From: Natronorubrum tibetense GA33 | GTDB taxonomy: Archaea > Halobacteriota > Halobacteria > Halobacteriales > Natrialbaceae | Length of the DNA stretch: 64,000 nucleotides | Reading direction: 5' to 3' | NCBI RefSeq assembly: GCF_000383975.1 | Contig: NZ_KB913017.1 | Coordinates: forward strand, 2,283,527-2,347,526 | In this document: positions 45,495-54,891 of the stretch, piece by piece | How positions within the stretch are numbered: position 1 is the first letter of the stretch | Layout: each line of letters begins with the position of its first letter | Translations under genes and position numbers: made by a program | Notes under the pieces: model-generated | Told to the model about the DNA's origin: nothing | Databases searched by the model: none | The model's input: the letters and a program-made list of their open reading frames with translations, nothing else

Positions 45495-46880
45495 ATGCGG
45501 TTATCCCCCGCGATTACAATTGCCCTCACAGCCCTCCTCGTGATGTCCTCCGTGGGGGTGGTGGCCGCCGCCCCGTCGGCGTCCCCGCACGACCCCACAC
45601 CGACGGGTCACAACTCCCTCGAGTCGACGCCGCTCGATCTTTCCCCGTCTGTTTCGATGTCTGATACTTCGTCGTCGGTTTCGTCCGCTAATCTCGCCCC
45701 AGCAGTGGCCATCGAGGATCCACCTGCAGAGGCCGGTGCGAAACAGGTGCTCCGGATCGAGATCGACGAGACCGGCGACGCCCGCTGGTCGATCGAGAGC
45801 CGGTTTATCCTGACTGACGACGAGGATGTCGACGAATTCAACGACTACGTCGACGCCGTTCTGGCAGGCGAACGCGACCCCAACGTCGATCCCCGCGAAT
45901 TCGAACACCGCGCGAGCGAAGCCGCGGACCGAACCGACCGTGAGATGACGATTCGGGACGCCGGCTGGGACGACTCCCGCGTCGAGTCCATCGACGATGT
46001 CGACGATATGGACGGCGAAGCGATCGATCACGAGGACGGTGATGACGTTCGCGTCGGTACTATCACATACTCGCTCACCTGGACCAACTTCGCGACGGCC
46101 GAAAACGATCGCATCTACCTCGGGGATGCCTTCCAGACCGACGACGGCGTCTGGCTCTCGCTGAACAGCATACAGCGTCTCGTTATCGACTATCCGGACG
46201 CGTATGCACTCGATACCCCGACACAACTCGACTGGGACGGGCCCTACGAGTTCAACGACCACGAACTCGAGATCGTCTTCGTCCGCAGCGGCGGTCCCAC
46301 CACCCCTGCATCCTCCCTCGGAATCTCGAACTGGCTGATCGCCGGCGTCGTCGGCGTCGTCTTCGCCGTCGGGATCGGGAGCTACCTCTTCGCCCGCCGC
46401 GAACAGAACACTGATCTTCCGGCCCCGCTCGATCGCGTTTCGGAGCGGGTCGCCGAACTCGGCCTCCTCGGATTCATCGCTCGCTTGCGCTCGAGGGCTG
46501 TCACTCGAGACGGGGCTGGCGATCAGGACACGGCCGCGACTGACACCGACGGCGGGACCGCAGTTCAGTCCGCGGCTGACGATCCGGTTGACGCTGTCGG
46601 CGACCGGGACGCCGCCGGGACGCGACTCGAGTACGAAGAGACACCCGACGGCGAGATCGAGCTCGAACTGTTGAGCGACGAGGAACGCGTGCTTCGGATG
46701 CTCACGCGAAACGGCGGGCGGATGAAACAGGCCTCGATCGTCAAAGAGACCGGCTGGTCGAACGCCAAGGTCTCTCAACTCCTTTCGCAGATGGATGAGG
46801 ACGACGAGATCGAAAAGCTCCGAATCGGTCGGGAGAACCTCATCACACTTCCTGAAGTCGATCCGACAGAACTGGATTGA
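45495..46880 (+). CDS. Membrane-anchored HTH transcriptional regulator (DUF7345-like)
   Basis: This 461-residue protein has a signal sequence (MRLSPAITIALTALLVMSSVGVVAAA). An external domain follows, of the type KQVLRIEIDETGDARWSIES with DDEDVDEFNDYVDAVLAGE, then one transmembrane helix (WLIAGVVGVVFAVGIGSYLF, ~residue 285-305). A cytoplasmic linker leads to a winged-helix domain: LSDEERVLRMLTRNGGRMKQ and IVKETGWSNAKVSQLLSQMDEDD. This matches haloarchaeal one-protein sensor-regulators (DUF7345 plus DUF7343). ATG at 45495 was chosen over 45459 as the signal begins there. Two palindromes directly upstream may be its operator. Confidence 0.82.
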   Translation: MRLSPAITIALTALLVMSSVGVVAAAPSASPHDPTPTGHNSLESTPLDLSPSVSMSDTSSSVSSANLAPAVAIEDPPAEAGAKQVLRIEIDETGDARWSIESRFILTDDEDVDEFNDYVDAVLAGERDPNVDPREFEHRASEAADRTDREMTIRDAGWDDSRVESIDDVDDMDGEAIDHEDGDDVRVGTITYSLTWTNFATAENDRIYLGDAFQTDDGVWLSLNSIQRLVIDYPDAYALDTPTQLDWDGPYEFNDHELEIVFVRSGGPTTPASSLGISNWLIAGVVGVVFAVGIGSYLFARREQNTDLPAPLDRVSERVAELGLLGFIARLRSRAVTRDGAGDQDTAATDTDGGTAVQSAADDPVDAVGDRDAAGTRLEYEETPDGEIELELLSDEERVLRMLTRNGGRMKQASIVKETGWSNAKVSQLLSQMDEDDEIEKLRIGRENLITLPEVDPTELD

Positions 46881-47027
46881 CGACGACTGCTTTCTTTTCG
46901 GGTTCGCTCCGCTCTCTGCTCACGGACGCTTTGCGTCCGTTCGCACGGTTAGCGGGTCCGCTGGTCCCGCTCAACTCCAAAAACCTCCACGAAAAAGCCG
47001 CTCACTCGAGGCGCTCGTTCGCGGTAC

Positions 47028-48023
47028 TCACACCAACGGCGTCCGCTCGACAACCTGTCCATCGTACGTCGGATACTGCTCGACAATTTCGCCGTCCTCG
47101 AGATCTCCTTCGTCGATCATCTCCTCGAGGAGCCACCAGGCGATCTCGATGTGATCCGTCTTGACGGTGTAAAACTCCTCGGGAACGCCCAGGGCCTCGA
47201 AGCGCTCGGGTTCGGCTCGGGTCTTGCCGTAGACGAGCGTGCCGTCGTCAGTGATGTCGTCGAACTCTCGACGGATGTTTCGGGCCATGCGCTTCAGGCG
47301 GCGGCGGTGCTGGGCAGCGTCCTTGAAGACGGACGTACAGAAGTAGACCTTCTCGTGGTCGCCCATCACCTCGAGGATGTCTTCGCGGGAGCCCTCGACA
47401 GCACTCATGTGGTCTTCCTTAAGCTCGAAGCCTTCCTCCTGCATCCGGCGGTAGTTTCCGTCGCTCATCTCGAACTCGTTGACGTTACAGAAGTCGGCCG
47501 CGCCCTCATCGAGAAAGTCGAGGAACTCCGGTTCGGGTCGGATGCCGGGGATTTCAAAGGCCGGGGTGAGCCCCTCCTCGCGGGCGATGTAGAGGATCTC
47601 CTCCCACTCGGTGCCGTGCATCTCGCCCCACAGCTCCAGTGGCGGGTGGAACCGAATCTCGTCGAGTCCGGCTTCGGAGAGGCGACGCATATTCTCGCGG
47701 CCGCCCGGAATACCTGTATAGAGGTGGGTGTGGTGGTCCTCGCCGAACTCGTCTTTCAAGAGCTCGAGATAGTGACAGGTTCGATCGAGGGCCTCCTGGG
47801 GTTCGCCGCCGGTGATCGACGTGCCAAGCGCGTCCATCCGGTGGGCCTCCGTGAGGACGTCCTCGTCGCTCTCGACGAGTCGCTCGTTCGCGTAGACGTC
47901 GGTGACGTTCTTGCGGTTCTCGCCGAGCGGGCAGTAAAAGCAGTCACGCTGATCGCAGTAGCCGTAAACGAACAGCACCATCTTGCCGCCTTTCGCGCAC
48001 TGCTCACAGCCCTTCGAGATCAT
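47028..48023 (-). CDS. Radical SAM protein (COG2108-like)
   Basis: This 331-residue enzyme starts ISKGCEQCAKGGKMVLFVYGYCDQRDCFYC. The FeS motif reads C-x4-C-x2-C instead of C-x3-C-x2-C. GTSITGGEPQEALDRT is the GGE SAM motif, and YTGIPGGRENMRRLSEAGLDEIRFH is the following barrel strand. It resembles the uncharacterised COG2108 group related to pyruvate-formate-lyase activating enzyme. The substrate is unknown. The start at 48023 excludes an upstream Arg-rich extension. Confidence 0.8.
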   Translation of the reverse strand: MISKGCEQCAKGGKMVLFVYGYCDQRDCFYCPLGENRKNVTDVYANERLVESDEDVLTEAHRMDALGTSITGGEPQEALDRTCHYLELLKDEFGEDHHTHLYTGIPGGRENMRRLSEAGLDEIRFHPPLELWGEMHGTEWEEILYIAREEGLTPAFEIPGIRPEPEFLDFLDEGAADFCNVNEFEMSDGNYRRMQEEGFELKEDHMSAVEGSREDILEVMGDHEKVYFCTSVFKDAAQHRRRLKRMARNIRREFDDITDDGTLVYGKTRAEPERFEALGVPEEFYTVKTDHIEIAWWLLEEMIDEGDLEDGEIVEQYPTYDGQVVERTPLV

Positions 48024-48476
48024 TCGAGGAAACGTACTGGGCGCGTCCACAAAAGCCGTGCGAAACGAGCGCGCCGTGAGTCGGCTGGCCACCCCACCCT
48101 CGAGCGTCGGCCATCCGTCTCGGTCCCGCGATGGTCGCGTTCCGAGCGCTCTCTTGGCCGTATACTATTGTACCGTAGCCTCCCAACGGGGCTAACTGGT
48201 GTCTCCCGGGTCTGCGTCCTCTGTGTCGACGACGACCTGGGCGTCCGGTCATTGACGGCGACCGGGGCGGCGCGCTTCGAACTCTGGGAGTCTCTCTGCT
48301 CGAGGCCGCGTCCGCCGGGACGGGGCAAGGACTCGCCACATTCGAAACTGTTTTGACTCCGTCCCGATCGGCGTCTCGCTCCGAGCGCGGTCGTCGTTCG
48401 ACTCTCCCTCGAGCCGTCCTGTATATTCTGTCGTCCCCAGAAGATGGAAATACCCCGCGCCCGAACGTTCGTGCAG

Positions 48477-49601
48477 ATGCTGCTGGTCCTCTGTGTCGAC
48501 CTCGACGACGACCTCGGCCGGAAAACGGGCTTTTCGACGCCGGTCATCGGTCGCGATCCGGTCGAGGAGGCAGCCGTCGCTCTCGCGACCGCAGACCCGG
48601 AGGACTCCGACGTCAACGTCATCTTTCAAGGGATACACATCTACGACGACCTCGACGAGCGCGACGAGAGCGTCGAAGTCGCCGTCGTCACCGGCAACGA
48701 TGAGGGCGATGTCAAGGCCAACCGGGAGGTCGGCGACGAGGTCGATACGGTCCTCGCGAGCCTCTCGACCGCGGAGGACGTGACCGCGCTCGTGGTCACC
48801 GACGGCGCACAGGACGAGTCCGTCATCCCCATTATTCGGTCGCGGGTTCCGATCGACGGCGTTCGCCGCGTCGTCGTCCGACAGGCCCAGAACTTGGAGT
48901 CGATGTACTATACGATCAAACAGGTGCTGAACGACCCCGAGACGCGAGGGACGGTGTTGATTCCGCTGGGAATCCTCCTGCTCATCTATCCGCTCGCGCT
49001 GATCGGGAGCGTACTGGACATGCCGGGAATCGTACTCGGCACGACCTCTGCGCTCCTCGGGTTCTACCTCATTTCCCGCGGGCTCGGCCTCGGCGACCGA
49101 CTCGACGAGGCCGTCGAACGCGGCCGACGGTCGCTGTACGCCGGCCGCACGACCCTCCTCGCCTACGTCGTCGCCGCGGCCCTGTTCGTCCTCGGCGGCG
49201 TCAGCGGGATGGACACGTTAGAGGAGGTCCAACAGGCCACCGCGGACGATATCGGCGCTCCAGTCATGCTCGCCGCGTTCGCCTACGGTTCGATTCAGTG
49301 GATCGCCGCCGCCGGCCTCACCACCAGTCTCGGACAGATCACCGACGAGTACATCGCGGGTCGGCTCGAGTGGCGATACCTCAACGCCCCCTTCTACGTC
49401 CTCTCGATCGCCATCGTCCTGCACGCGGTGAGCGCGTACTTCCTGAACGAGGTCGAGATTAACTACCTTGCGACGGCGCTGACGGTCGGGACGTTGCTGG
49501 GCATTGTGAGCACCCTCACGTTTGCCGTCCTCGAGTCGCGGTTTTCGGACGAGGAAAGTGACCACGATACCGAGGGGACGAGACAGACGGATCGCGTGTA
49601 A
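48477..49601 (+). CDS. DUF373 family membrane protein
   Basis: This 374-residue protein has a cytoplasmic N-terminal domain (LVLCVDLDDDLGRKTG, SDVNVIFQGIHIYDDL) and, from ~residue 160, six or seven transmembrane helices (ETRGTVLIPLGILLLIYPLALIGSVL onward). This is the layout of archaeal DUF373. VDLDDDLG and DGAQDESVIPIIRSRVP are conserved. Function is unknown. The ATG at 48477 was chosen because the family starts with MxLVLCVD; ATG 48444 would add eleven non-conserved residues. The 420 bp before (48024-48443) hold no gene that I can support. It contains a diverged partial copy of the 5' end (see findings). Confidence 0.82.
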   Translation: MLLVLCVDLDDDLGRKTGFSTPVIGRDPVEEAAVALATADPEDSDVNVIFQGIHIYDDLDERDESVEVAVVTGNDEGDVKANREVGDEVDTVLASLSTAEDVTALVVTDGAQDESVIPIIRSRVPIDGVRRVVVRQAQNLESMYYTIKQVLNDPETRGTVLIPLGILLLIYPLALIGSVLDMPGIVLGTTSALLGFYLISRGLGLGDRLDEAVERGRRSLYAGRTTLLAYVVAAALFVLGGVSGMDTLEEVQQATADDIGAPVMLAAFAYGSIQWIAAAGLTTSLGQITDEYIAGRLEWRYLNAPFYVLSIAIVLHAVSAYFLNEVEINYLATALTVGTLLGIVSTLTFAVLESRFSDEESDHDTEGTRQTDRV

Positions 49602-49666
49602 GGATGCCACTCGCAAGCGGATGATAGTCGCCGACAAGGATCGTTACCGCACGGTCTCGCCGCGAG

Positions 49667-50509
49667 TTACCGTTCTCGCTCGACCACGAACTCCGCCAGC
49701 TCGAGCAGGTAGTCTCTGGCCGTCGGATCGGCGATTTCGACGCGGTCTAGGGCTTTGATCGCGCGGTCCGACTCGGCTCGAGCGCGGGCGTTGGCCTCCT
49801 CGGGGCTGAGATCGGTGACCTGCACGACTGATGGCCGCTCGAGGGCGGCGTCGTGGCCGGTCGGTTTCCCCAGCTCTTCGGGATCTGCGATCGCGTCCAG
49901 CACGTCGTCTCTGATCTGGAAGGCGACGCCGACGCGTTCGGCGTACTCGCCGAGCGCCTCGACGGTGACGGGATCCGAATCGGCCGCGATGGCCCCGAGT
50001 TCGGCGGCGGCGCGGAAGAGCGCGCCCGTCTTTCGCCGCGCCAGCGTCATGTACTCCTCTTCCGTCTCCGGCTCGGCCGACAGCTCCGTCGCCTCGCCGA
50101 CGCCGAGTTCGACCATCGCCTCGGCGACGACCTGCGTCGCCTTCGGATCCGCGGAGAAGAGGGCGAACGCCTCCCCGAGCAGGCCGTCGCTCGAGACGAT
50201 GGCGGGCCCGTAACCGAACTCGGCCCACGCGCTGGTTGTCCCGCGGCGCAGTTCGGACCGGTCGATAATGTCGTCGATGACGAGCGACGCGCTGTGGACG
50301 AGTTCGATCCCCACGCCGAAGTCCACGGCGTCCTCGGCCGACCCGCCGACGGTTTCACAAGCTAGCAGTGCGACCATCGGCCGGACGCGTTTGCCGCCCG
50401 AGAGCGCCGTGTGGCGGACCTCCTCTCTGAGCGAGTCCGGCTCGAGGGCGTCGACCACCTCGACGAGGCGCTCCTCGATCAGCGCCCGACGACGCTCCAG
50501 ACGTTCCAT
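49667..50509 (-). CDS. Short-chain polyprenyl diphosphate synthase (GGPP/FPP type)
   Basis: This 280-residue isoprenyl transferase makes C15-C20 diphosphates for archaeal ether lipids. LSGGKRVRPMVALLACE, HSASLVIDDIIDRSELRRG (first Asp-rich motif) and FQIRDDVLDAIADPEELGKP (second) are all present. It is shorter than typical GGPP synthases (~350 residues), so it may be a paralogue with altered role. It converges on the DUF373 gene with a 65-bp gap. Confidence 0.88.
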   Translation of the reverse strand: MERLERRRALIEERLVEVVDALEPDSLREEVRHTALSGGKRVRPMVALLACETVGGSAEDAVDFGVGIELVHSASLVIDDIIDRSELRRGTTSAWAEFGYGPAIVSSDGLLGEAFALFSADPKATQVVAEAMVELGVGEATELSAEPETEEEYMTLARRKTGALFRAAAELGAIAADSDPVTVEALGEYAERVGVAFQIRDDVLDAIADPEELGKPTGHDAALERPSVVQVTDLSPEEANARARAESDRAIKALDRVEIADPTARDYLLELAEFVVERER

Positions 50510-50558
50510 TGCCAGCGCTTAGGACGGGGGTACAAAGTAGGTGACGGATCAGCCGAAG

Positions 50559-51075
50559 TCAGGATCCGTCCACGCCATCGAACGAGAACGGCTGGTCCGC
50601 TTGTTCCGGCTCCGACGTGTTCGCTTCCGGCTCCGCTGTTGCAGAATCTTCGTCATCGGTCTGTTCGGCGTCCGTCTCGGTCAGGTTGCTATTAGTCTGT
50701 TCGGCGTCCGTCTCGAGAGCGTCATCCGCTTCGAAGCTCAGTTCGGTTCCCGTTTCGGGCTCCCCGTCGGCTTCGTCGGTCAGTTCGGGGCCCGCGTCGG
50801 TCGACCAGGACTGCGAGCTTCGGTCGGTATCGAAGCGGTCGAGCGCCTCGCTGAGGTGGGCCGCCTGTCCGGCCAGCGAGTTCGCGTTCTCGGACACCTT
50901 GGCGAGCGCCGACGTCTGCTCCTCCGCCGCGGCCGCGACGTGTTGGGCCTCCTGTACCGTCGTCTCGGAGATGTCGGTCGCGGCGGAAGCCATCGCGACG
51001 ACTTCCTGCGTCGAGGCGGCCTGCTCCTCGGATGCCGCGGAAATCTCCTGGACGCCGTCGTTGGCTCTCTGGTGG
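50559..51075 (-). pseudogene. 3' remnant of a halobacterial methyl-accepting transducer
   Basis: The minus strand encodes the C-terminal part of a chemotaxis transducer signalling domain (RANDGVQEISAASEEQAAST, then EVVAMASAATDISETTVQEA) plus an acidic tail. No start codon is found before the homology begins at about 51075, and the domain's hairpin tip is missing. The tail carries a duplicated ETDAEQT encoded by two 21-bp direct repeats (50659-50679 and 50695-50715) 36 bp apart. The 5' end is lost, so this is a fragment rather than a functional receptor. Confidence 0.65.
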
Positions 51076-51154
51076 CTTGCTCGAGTGCACAGCCCCCGGC
51101 GGGACGTGGACCAAAAATAGCCGCTCGCTCCTGTGGTCGCTCCGGTACTCTCGC

Positions 51155-52111
51155 TTACCCGCCGAACTCTTCGGTGAGCGCGGGGACGACGTCGAAGAGG
51201 TCGTCGTGGATCGCGTAGTCGGCGATGTCCATGATCGGCGCGTTGGGGTCCGTGTTGATCGCGACGATCGTATCGGCGCCTTTCATCCCGGCGACGTGCT
51301 GCACCGCACCCGAAATACCGATCGCGATGTAGACATCGGGCGTGACGACCTTCCCGGACTGGCCGACCTGTCGGTTCTTGGGCAGCCAGCCGTTGTCGAC
51401 GATCGGTCGCGACGAGGAGACTGTCGCGTCGAGCGCGTCGGCGAGTTCCTCGATGAGCGGGATGTTCTCTTCCTCTTCGATCCCGCGACCGACGCTGACG
51501 AGCACGTCGGCTTCGCTGATGTCGACATCTCCGCCGCCGACTTCCTCGAAGCCGTTGACGGTCGACCCGACGGAATCTTCGTCGATGTCGGCGTCGAAGG
51601 CCTCGAGCGAGGCGTCGCCGGTACCCTCAGCGGCGGGCCACTCGGCCCCCCGGATCGTCGCAACTGCGGGGCCCTCGAGTTCGTTGGTCGTCTCGACCTT
51701 GCCGCCGTACATCTCGCGGGTGGCGATCAGCGTCTCGCCGTCGGTCTCGAGGTCGATGGTGTCGGTGACGACGGGGAGATCGAGCGCGTTGGCGATGGCG
51801 GGTGCGTAGTCGAGTCCGTTGACGCTGTTGGGCGTCAGGACGTACTGGGGAGCCAGTTCGTCGTAAAGCTGGGTGATCGCCTGCGTGTAGACGTCGTGGT
51901 TGAACTCCTCACCGTGGGAGACGGTGTGGATGGCGTCGACGCCCTCGCGGTTGCATTTCTCCGCGAACTCGTCGACGGTGCCGCTGATAACGGCCAGGTG
52001 CAGGTCGCCACCGGTCTCGTCGGCCAGCTGGCGGCCAGCTGTGATGATCTCGTAGCTGACGTCGCGAAGCTCGCCGCGGCGGTGTTCCGTGACTGCGAGG
52101 ACGTCCGTCAT
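51155..52111 (-). CDS. etfA: Electron transfer flavoprotein alpha subunit
   Basis: This 318-residue FAD-binding subunit of ETF accepts electrons from acyl-CoA dehydrogenases. The C-terminal FAD domain has VVTPDVYIAIGISGAVQHVAGM and TIVAINTDPNAPIMDIADY. Its start overlaps the etfB stop by four bases (52108-52111), giving a coupled etfBA operon. Length is normal. Given the acyl-CoA ligase gene elsewhere in the window, fatty-acid oxidation is a plausible context. Confidence 0.95.
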   Translation of the reverse strand: MTDVLAVTEHRRGELRDVSYEIITAGRQLADETGGDLHLAVISGTVDEFAEKCNREGVDAIHTVSHGEEFNHDVYTQAITQLYDELAPQYVLTPNSVNGLDYAPAIANALDLPVVTDTIDLETDGETLIATREMYGGKVETTNELEGPAVATIRGAEWPAAEGTGDASLEAFDADIDEDSVGSTVNGFEEVGGGDVDISEADVLVSVGRGIEEEENIPLIEELADALDATVSSSRPIVDNGWLPKNRQVGQSGKVVTPDVYIAIGISGAVQHVAGMKGADTIVAINTDPNAPIMDIADYAIHDDLFDVVPALTEEFGG

Positions 52112-52899
52112 GGTGCCACCCCCTTGTCGCGAAGCATCTCACCTAACTCGGCGGCGGTCTCTTCGGAGCTTCCTTCCCAGATCGTCGCGTCGCTCTCGCT
52201 CTCGGGCTCGTACATGTCCGTGAGCGTGAGATCGCCTTCGATCTCGCCCTCGTCGACGCCGAGGTCGGCGAGTCCCCGGACATCGAGTTCCTTGCGCTGG
52301 GCCTGACGGATGCCGCGCAGGCTCGCGTAGCGGGGCTCGTTGATACCCGTCTGGATCGTCAACACGGCGGGGAGCTCGATATCGGTCAGCTCCTCGACGC
52401 CGCCCTCGAGTTCGCGTCGCACGGAGGCGACGCCACCGTCGAAGTCGTGCTCGAGGTGGTTGACGACGGCACCCCACTGGGCGCCGATCTGTTCGGCGAT
52501 AGAGACGCCGGTCGCGGCGAAGCTGTCGTCGCCGGCCTGGACGCCGGTGAGGACGAGGTCGGGATCCTCTTCCTCGACGACGGCGCTCAGGATCTGGGTC
52601 TTCGCGTTGACGTCGAGCAGGTCGATCCCTTCCAGCGAGTCGTCCCAGACGCGGACGGCGCGGTCGGCACCCTTCGCAAGCGCTTGACGGATTGTTTGTT
52701 CGCAGTCTTCCGGACCGATGGTAACCGTGACGACTTCGTCGGCGATGCCGGCCTCTTGGAGCTGGACGGCCTCTTCGACGGCGTAATCGTCCCACTCGTT
52801 GAGGTCGGCACCGAGGTACTGATCCGCGATCTCAGTACCCTCGATCTCGAACTCGTCTTCGACGGTCGCGACTTCTTTGACCGTAACGAGGATTTTCAT
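52108..52899 (-). CDS. etfB: Electron transfer flavoprotein beta subunit
   Basis: This 263-residue AMP-binding beta subunit starts MKILVTVKEVATVEDEFEIE (ATG at 52899). VVTVTIGPEDCEQTIRQALAKGADRAVRV and LVLTGVQAGDDSFAATG are the canonical motifs. It is the first gene of the etfBA operon. A TATA-like TTTAC is visible about 25-30 bases upstream on the minus strand (near 52924-52932). Confidence 0.95.
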   Translation of the reverse strand: MKILVTVKEVATVEDEFEIEGTEIADQYLGADLNEWDDYAVEEAVQLQEAGIADEVVTVTIGPEDCEQTIRQALAKGADRAVRVWDDSLEGIDLLDVNAKTQILSAVVEEEDPDLVLTGVQAGDDSFAATGVSIAEQIGAQWGAVVNHLEHDFDGGVASVRRELEGGVEELTDIELPAVLTIQTGINEPRYASLRGIRQAQRKELDVRGLADLGVDEGEIEGDLTLTDMYEPESESDATIWEGSSEETAAELGEMLRDKGVAP

Positions 52900-53125
52900 C
52901 ACCAAACACTGCAACGTCCGTACCGTAAATCTTTTCGAAACGCGCTTTCAGATGGGAGTCGTTCATTTTCCAGTCGTCGCCGATTTACCGGGTGCGTATT
53001 ACGCTCCTCGATGCACGTTCGGGAAGACGTTACCAGCGTTTTCTCTGGCTCGGTCTTCGATCGATGAGACGAATGCCGATCTACGAGACGGAAACGGTTT
53101 AACGACGCCACTGGTAGTACGCGCT

Positions 53126-53638
53126 ATGGCAGACTGTCCACTTGCCGACGACTGTCCGAGCTTCTCCGAGCGGATCTCGGGAATGGGGTGTAGCCACTAC
53201 GGTGATCGGGGTGGCAAGGAGTGGTGCAATCACTACGGCCAGCCGATCCAGGACTTGAAGACCCAGCCCGTCAAAGCGGGCGAGGAGGTCGTCGTCGACG
53301 TCGTCGACATGCACGAGAGCGGCGCCGGCGTCGGTCGAACCGAGGACGGGTTCATCGTCATGGTCGACGGCGTCCTGCCGGAGGCTCGCGCCCGCGTCGA
53401 AATCACGCGCGTCCACAGCAACCACGCCCGCGCGGAGGAGCTCGAACTCCTCCCGATGGACCCGGATGAAGCGGGTGAAGAGACCGGAGATACCGACGCG
53501 AGCGACGATTCCGACGACGAAGATGGCGATGACGATGGTGACGGAGACGCCTCGGCAGAGGCGGACGACAACTCGAGGGAGTCCGCGGCCGAGAAACGCG
53601 AACGTCTCGGCAGTCGCGAGAATTTCTGGGGCTCGTAA
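53126..53638 (+). CDS. TRAM-domain protein with Cys-cluster
   Basis: This 170-residue protein begins MADCPLADDCPSF and has Cys at 4, 10, 22 and 34, a possible metal-binding cluster. VKAGEEVVVDVVDMHESGAGVGR is the start of a TRAM domain, with EDGFIVMVDGVLPEARARVEIT completing the barrel. TRAM domains bind RNA in tRNA methylthiotransferases and related proteins. The last ~60 residues are a highly acidic low-complexity tail. The ATG at 53126 gives the natural start. Confidence 0.85.
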   Translation: MADCPLADDCPSFSERISGMGCSHYGDRGGKEWCNHYGQPIQDLKTQPVKAGEEVVVDVVDMHESGAGVGRTEDGFIVMVDGVLPEARARVEITRVHSNHARAEELELLPMDPDEAGEETGDTDASDDSDDEDGDDDGDGDASAEADDNSRESAAEKRERLGSRENFWGS

Positions 53639-53703
53639 GGCGCTTTGCGTTTCGATGAGTGGACAGTCATCGAGCAGTCGCCGTTTTCACAGATCGACAA
53701 GGC

Positions 53704-53740
53704 GGATGCCACGGGGCTTGACCCCGAGGCTGTTGACCGT
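53704..53740. repeat. Hairpin resembling an IS200/IS605 right-end remnant
   Basis: GCCACGGGGCTTGACCCCGAGGC contains a five-base stem (CGGGG/CCCCG, loop CTTGA). This GGATGCCACGGGGCTTGACC-like motif is reminiscent of the 3' ends of haloarchaeal IS200/IS605 (TnpB) elements as I remember them. No transposase frame is present, so at most a scar remains. Confidence 0.3.
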
Positions 53741-53794
53741 TCGTGAACCGCCGCGGTCACAACAGTTTTCTCATCACTCGTGCGATACAACCCC

Positions 53795-54793
53795 ATGGAT
53801 CGGATTTCGTTGTCGAATTCGGCGTTCGAAGGTGACAACAACGCGTACCTCTTCGCGGACGGGCGGGAGACGGTGCTGATCGATACCGGGGACTGGATGG
53901 AAACGACGCGCGAGCAACTCGAGGCCGCCTTCGACGAGCGCGGACTCGCGTTCGCCGACGTCGATCGGATCTTCCTCACCCACTGGCACGGCGACCACAC
54001 CGGGCTAGCGGGGCCGATTCAGGCCGAGAGCGGAGCCGAGGTATACGCCCACGAGGCTGACGCGGCGCTGATCGAGGGCGACGAGGACGCTTGGGAGGAG
54101 ATGCACGAGTTGCAGGAACAGTACTTCGACGACTGGCGGATGCCCGAGGAAAAACAGGCGGTCCTCCGCGAGCGGATGGCGTCCGCCGGCGGCACGAACG
54201 AGTCGCCGACCGTGACGACGTTCGAAGACGGCGATCGATTCTCGCTCGACGGCTACGACCACGACCTCGAGGCCGTCCACACCTCCGGGCACGCGGCGGG
54301 GCTCTCGATGTTCGAGACGACGCTCGAGGGCCGCCGTGAGGTCGTCTCCGGCGACGCGCTGTTGCCAGTGTACACGCCGAACGTCGGCGGCGCCGACGTC
54401 CGCGTCGACCGGCCGCTCGAGAAGTACCTCCGCGCGCTCCAGAAAATCGTCGACGCGGAGTACGACCGCGCGTGGCCGGGTCACCGCGATCCGATCGACG
54501 ACCCCGCGGGCCGGGCCCAGTACATCATCGACCACCACGAGGAACGCTCGTTTCGGGTGCTCGACGCGCTTGATCGCAAGGGCCCCTGCGATACGTGGAC
54601 CGTTAGCGCCGACCTGTTCGGCGAACTCGAGAGCATCCACATCCTCCACGGGCCCGGCGAGTCCTACGCCCACCTCGAGCATCTCGAGCGCGCGGGAACC
54701 GTCGTTCGCGAGGGCGCCGAGTACCGGTTGGCCGACGGCGTGAGCGAGGTACTCGCCGCGAAAGACGACGAGCGCTGGACCCTCGAGTACTGA
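53795..54793 (+). CDS. MBL-fold metallo-hydrolase
   Basis: This 332-residue beta-lactamase-fold enzyme has YLFADGRETVLIDTGDW and the zinc motif FLTHWHGDHTGLAGP (HxHxDH). AVHTSGHAAGLSMFE and VVSGDALLPVYTPN give further ligands. The C-terminal ~80 residues form a winged-helix-like region (HHEERSFRVLDALDRKGPC) typical of LACTB2-like MBL proteins. Possibly a hydroxyacylglutathione-hydrolase-like esterase or nuclease. Start at 53795 was chosen at the Met next to the conserved strand. Confidence 0.85.
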   Translation: MDRISLSNSAFEGDNNAYLFADGRETVLIDTGDWMETTREQLEAAFDERGLAFADVDRIFLTHWHGDHTGLAGPIQAESGAEVYAHEADAALIEGDEDAWEEMHELQEQYFDDWRMPEEKQAVLRERMASAGGTNESPTVTTFEDGDRFSLDGYDHDLEAVHTSGHAAGLSMFETTLEGRREVVSGDALLPVYTPNVGGADVRVDRPLEKYLRALQKIVDAEYDRAWPGHRDPIDDPAGRAQYIIDHHEERSFRVLDALDRKGPCDTWTVSADLFGELESIHILHGPGESYAHLEHLERAGTVVREGAEYRLADGVSEVLAAKDDERWTLEY

Positions 54794-54891
54794 CGGTCAC
54801 TTCTTTTCCCCCGTTTCCGGCCCGGCTTTGTCCCTCATCGTCTCGTTTCGTCTCCCCTCCTAGCCGTGCGATCTCGCTACTGCCCGGGTGT

